Translations under genes and position numbers: made by a program
Source of the DNA: Immundisolibacteraceae bacterium
Lineage (GTDB): Bacteria; Pseudomonadota; Gammaproteobacteria; Immundisolibacterales; Immundisolibacteraceae
Length of the DNA: 7,910 nt
Direction of reading: 5' to 3'
NCBI GenBank assembly: GCA_016763355.1
Contig: JAESTY010000234.1
Coordinates: 1-7,910, forward strand
Part shown: positions 5,901 to 7,910 of the stretch, piece after piece
Layout of the letters: each line of letters opens with the position of its first letter
Numbering within the stretch: position 1 is the stretch's first letter
Notes under the pieces: model-generated
What the model was told of the DNA's origin: nothing
Databases searched by the model: none
What the model saw: only the letters and a program-made list of their open reading frames with translations

Positions 5901-6398
5901 ATGATTACCCAAGCCTCAGCAGATCACTACGAAGATATTGTTCGACTATATAATCAAGCGGTGAGTGCCGGGTCACAAACAGCCGATGAGCAGCCTGTTT
6001 CCTTGCAGGAAAAATTGCCCTGGTTAAGACTGCATACCGGCGATCACTACATTATTTATGTGGCAACCATTGATAAAGACATTGTCGGTTACGTTGCGTT
6101 AAGTCCCTACCGTTTTGGGCGATCTGCATTTTCGAAAACCGCAGAAATAAGCTATTACATTGACAACCAGTATCAGCGCAAAGGTATCGGGTCACAGCTG
6201 ATACAACACGCAATAGATAACTGTTCTGAGCTAAAAATTGAGTCCTTAATTGCGATACTGTTGTCTTCAAACCTGGCCAGTATCTCGGTGTTAAAGAAAT
6301 TCGATTTTGAAAAATGGGGTGACATGCCCAACATCGGTAAACTAAAAAATGGATTGGTTGATCATCTGTATTTTGGCAAGCATTTAGGAAACCTCTGA
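5901..6398 (+). CDS. GNAT-family N-acetyltransferase (phosphinothricin acetyltransferase-like)
   Basis: GNAT enzymes move an acetyl group from acetyl-CoA to an amine. The 165-residue protein is complete. It starts MITQASADHYEDIVRLYNQAV, like the Pat/phosphinothricin acetyltransferase group; residues 60-90 hold the central strands (IVGYVALSPYR, TAEISYYIDNQYQ). The acetyl-CoA pyrophosphate loop QRKGIG is at 92-97, followed by SQLIQHAI, and then SLIAILLSSNLASISVLKKFDFEKWGDMP, which carries the family's N-x-x-S-(x)-x-L-x-K-F-G-F type motif. The substrate cannot be told from sequence. The ATG has no clear Shine-Dalgarno. The gene appears more AT-rich than alaS or lysC and is the only intact enzyme gene in a stretch of broken ones, which fits recent acquisition or continued selection. 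It ends in TGA and converges with minus-strand remnants. Confidence 0.9.
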   Translation: MITQASADHYEDIVRLYNQAVSAGSQTADEQPVSLQEKLPWLRLHTGDHYIIYVATIDKDIVGYVALSPYRFGRSAFSKTAEISYYIDNQYQRKGIGSQLIQHAIDNCSELKIESLIAILLSSNLASISVLKKFDFEKWGDMPNIGKLKNGLVDHLYFGKHLGNL

Positions 6399-6569
6399 AA
6401 AACCCTGAACACTCCGCAGGAAGTCCCCCAGGGGTATGAGTATCTGCTTCTTCAGAACATCCAGTTTTTTCGTCGCCTCATGGCGCCTACTGTTGGTGTA
6501 AAGCTCGGTGACTGCTCCCTGTGTCGCCCCCATGGCGATTATTGTTTTTGAACATTGTTTATATTCCAC
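6384..6569 (-). other. Unrecognised open frame, possibly a gene remnant
   Basis: A minus-strand frame of up to 61 codons (GTG at 6567-6569; internal ATG before GATQGAVTELYTNSRR) reads like a real protein: mixed polarity, ordinary codons, few rare residues, with a basic middle (RRHEATKKLDVLKKQ) and an amphipathic end (ILIPLGDFLRSVQGF). I do not recognise the family. It overlaps the 3' end of the acetyltransferase gene by 15 bases and lies just downstream of the pqiB remnant. No Shine-Dalgarno is obvious. It may be the C-terminal end of a lost gene or chance. Confidence 0.25.
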
Positions 6570-6659
6570 AAAGGATTAGCATCGGTGAGGGTTATAGATT
6601 TTTTACCGACGCTAATTAGATTGGTTGCTATTACATCGATGGCCGTAGGCGGTGGTTTT

Positions 6660-7369
6660 GCCGTTAGTTGGAGCAGACCGATTGTCAATTTAGGCATCAT
6701 TAGAGAACAGAACAGCGAATCTGTTTGAGGATGGATCCATCCTCCAGTTCCTGACCAATGCAATGGTGAAAACCACTTCGATCCGCCGGCCAAGCTCAGG
6801 GAGTCAATGCGGCCGATCACATGACCCTTGATTTAATCTGGGTGCGCCCGGCGGTCAGTCCCTCTGCGGTCGGTAGGCGCAGCTATATAAACTCGCCAGC
6901 CTTGGTGGATTCAAAGCTGTCATAGAGTTGATAGCCATCGCCATTGGCGGCCAACGCGGTGTCTCGATTATGGTCGTTGTGCAGCTTAATGCCGCCCACC
7001 AGTAATGAAGCCAGGGAATCGAGGGTTAACTCGAAGCCAATGACATCACCGCTGAATGACACACCGCTACTGTTATAGAAGCGACTGCCGGCGCTGACCA
7101 GATCGGTGAATTCGGGTTTGATGTATATATTGATATCCACGCCGCAGCTATCCGTAGGCCTGCACCGAGCCAATGGTGAAGTCGCTGTATATCACCGGCG
7201 CGTCTACAAATAATGAACCGAGGGCATCAGCTTCAAGATTCAGGCGCAGTCCTGGCACGTTGGAATCCAGCGGTGGGCCTTCATTCAGCGCGATGAAAGG
7301 TAATAACCAGACGATCGGCAGGTCTTTGCGCTTTTCAACCAATGCGTCTGGAATTTCAACTTCAGCCAT
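6660..7369 (-). pseudogene. pqiB: PqiB-like MCE-domain protein, internally deleted and frameshifted
   Basis: PqiB-type proteins are inner-membrane-anchored tubes of MCE domains that carry lipids across the periplasm. The start ATG (7367-7369) overlaps the end of pqiA by 8 bases and is followed by MAEVEIPDALVEKRKDLPIVWLLPFIAL, the cytoplasmic tail and start of the single membrane helix. Directly after it (near 7285) comes NEGPPLDSNVPGLRL, which in the family lies after MCE domain 1, so about 125 residues are missing. MCE-2 follows (LEADALGSLFVDAPVIYSDF), breaks by frameshift near 7150, continues as GVDINIYIKPEFTDLV...DSLASLLVGGI, meets an in-frame TAG (6883-6885), then LRLPTAEGLTAGRTQI, a lost base near 6830, and KGHVIGRIDSLSLAGG with decaying homology to PKLTIGLLQL. 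The end is lost. It cannot work as a transporter. Confidence 0.85.
6727..6744. repeat. Perfect 18-bp palindrome
   Basis: GAGGATGGATCCATCCTC reads the same on both strands. It lies inside the most degraded part of the pqiB remnant. There is no T-run beside it, so it is not a terminator. It could be an accidental palindrome, a short inserted repeat or a deletion scar. Confidence 0.5.
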
Positions 7370-7910
7370 GGTCGCGCCCCTGTTTTTTATTTTGGTTGGG
7401 ATTCGGTTCGGGATTTTGTTTGGGTTCTTGTTCAGGATTGGGTAGATCCGATAGCAGTCGCGGGTCAAAACTGCTGGTTGCCAACATAGTCACCACCACA
7501 CCGGCAAATGCGCCGGCGCCGGGGGTGATGGTGGCAATCGCGGCCAGATCCACCAGGGTCACCAGGATAGAAATCATGAATAGATCCAGCATCGGCCAGC
7601 GGCCGATAAATTCGACATAACGATAGAGGATGGTGCACTGCTGCCTGCTCAGCCGCCAGCCCCATTGCACGATTAACAGCAGCACGCTAAAGCCGACCAG
7701 CTTCATCACGGCCACCGCAATTGCTGGCGACAATAACCAGCAGCGCAATCGGCACCATGCCGGCGTGCAGCAGGTGGATAACCCCGGCGATGATGGTATC
7801 TGGCTCGCCTTTGCCAAAATAGACCAGCGTCAATATCGGGTAGAGATTGGCTGGCAGCAATAACAACACGGCGGTGACCAGCAGAAGCCAGGTTTTGACT
7901 ATGCTATTGG
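7362..7910 (-). pseudogene. pqiA: PqiA-like membrane protein, C-terminal part, one frameshift (5' end outside window)
   Basis: PqiA is the multi-spanning inner-membrane partner of PqiB in intermembrane lipid transport. From the right edge the minus strand reads TWLLLVTAVLLLLPANLYPILTL, GEPDTIIAGVIHLLHAGMVPIALLVIVAS, the start of the second PqiA domain. Then the frame is lost: the match resumes one base on as IAVAVMKLVGFSVLLLIVQWGWRLSRQQ, then EFIGRWPMLDLFMISILVTLVDLAAIATITPG and SFDPRLLSD. One extra base near 7719-7722 explains this. At least three hydrophobic helices are visible. A Pro/Asn/Gln/Glu-rich tail (after about 7450) replaces the usual short end; TGA is at 7362-7364, overlapping pqiB. 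Apart from the single frameshift the gene looks sound, so the break is recent or a sequencing error. Confidence 0.85.

Noticed and set aside
6585..6728. 47-codon + strand frame from GTG with a hydrophobic stretch (FLPTLIRLVAITSMAVGGG)
   Set aside because: It lies opposite the region holding the pqiB remnant, has only a poorly spaced AGGA and a GTG start, and is short enough to be chance.
7173..7620. Overlapping + strand frames of about 90 codons opposite pqiA/pqiB
   Set aside because: The translations are low-complexity (Phe/Gly/Ser-rich) and antisense to clearly recognisable PqiA and PqiB homology.

Overview
The window looks like a gammaproteobacterial chromosome of roughly 50% GC. The order alaS - lysC - csrA - tRNA-Ser(GCU) - tRNA-Arg(ACG) is the arrangement known from Pseudomonas and relatives. 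LysC is the stand-alone 407-residue type with two ACT domains, and CsrA is of ordinary length. I cannot name the genus from sequence alone.

Positions 1-3998 (+ strand) are conserved core. They hold the 3' two-thirds of alaS (cut by the left edge), lysC (which appears to encode a second, shorter subunit from an internal start), and csrA with GGA-rich leader motifs and a clear terminator. Two tRNA genes with encoded CCA follow. tRNA-Arg has a near-consensus promoter of its own and a strong terminator. All genes here are intact.

Positions about 3999-7910 are an accessory region that is mostly decaying, with genes mainly on the minus strand. First comes a Phd/YefM - ParE toxin-antitoxin pair whose toxin has a single-base frameshift near its C-terminus. 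This pair lies between the tRNA-Arg terminator and a degenerate second copy of that terminator. Next is a DUF3313-like lipoprotein gene broken by an in-frame TAG. A repeat-dense intergenic region (three palindromes, three direct repeats) leads into an intact GNAT acetyltransferase on the + strand. Last are the remains of a pqiA-pqiB pair (MCE-type intermembrane lipid transport): pqiA has one frameshift, and pqiB has lost its first MCE domain and carries further frameshifts and a stop.

The core genes supply alanyl-tRNA, aspartate-family amino acids, global post-transcriptional control and two tRNAs. The accessory part records insertion and decay beside a tRNA locus. I see no convincing complete new system. 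The points most worth checking are the duplicated terminator flanking the toxin-antitoxin pair, the sharp boundary between intact and broken genes, and two in-frame TAG codons in a window where no intact gene ends in TAG.
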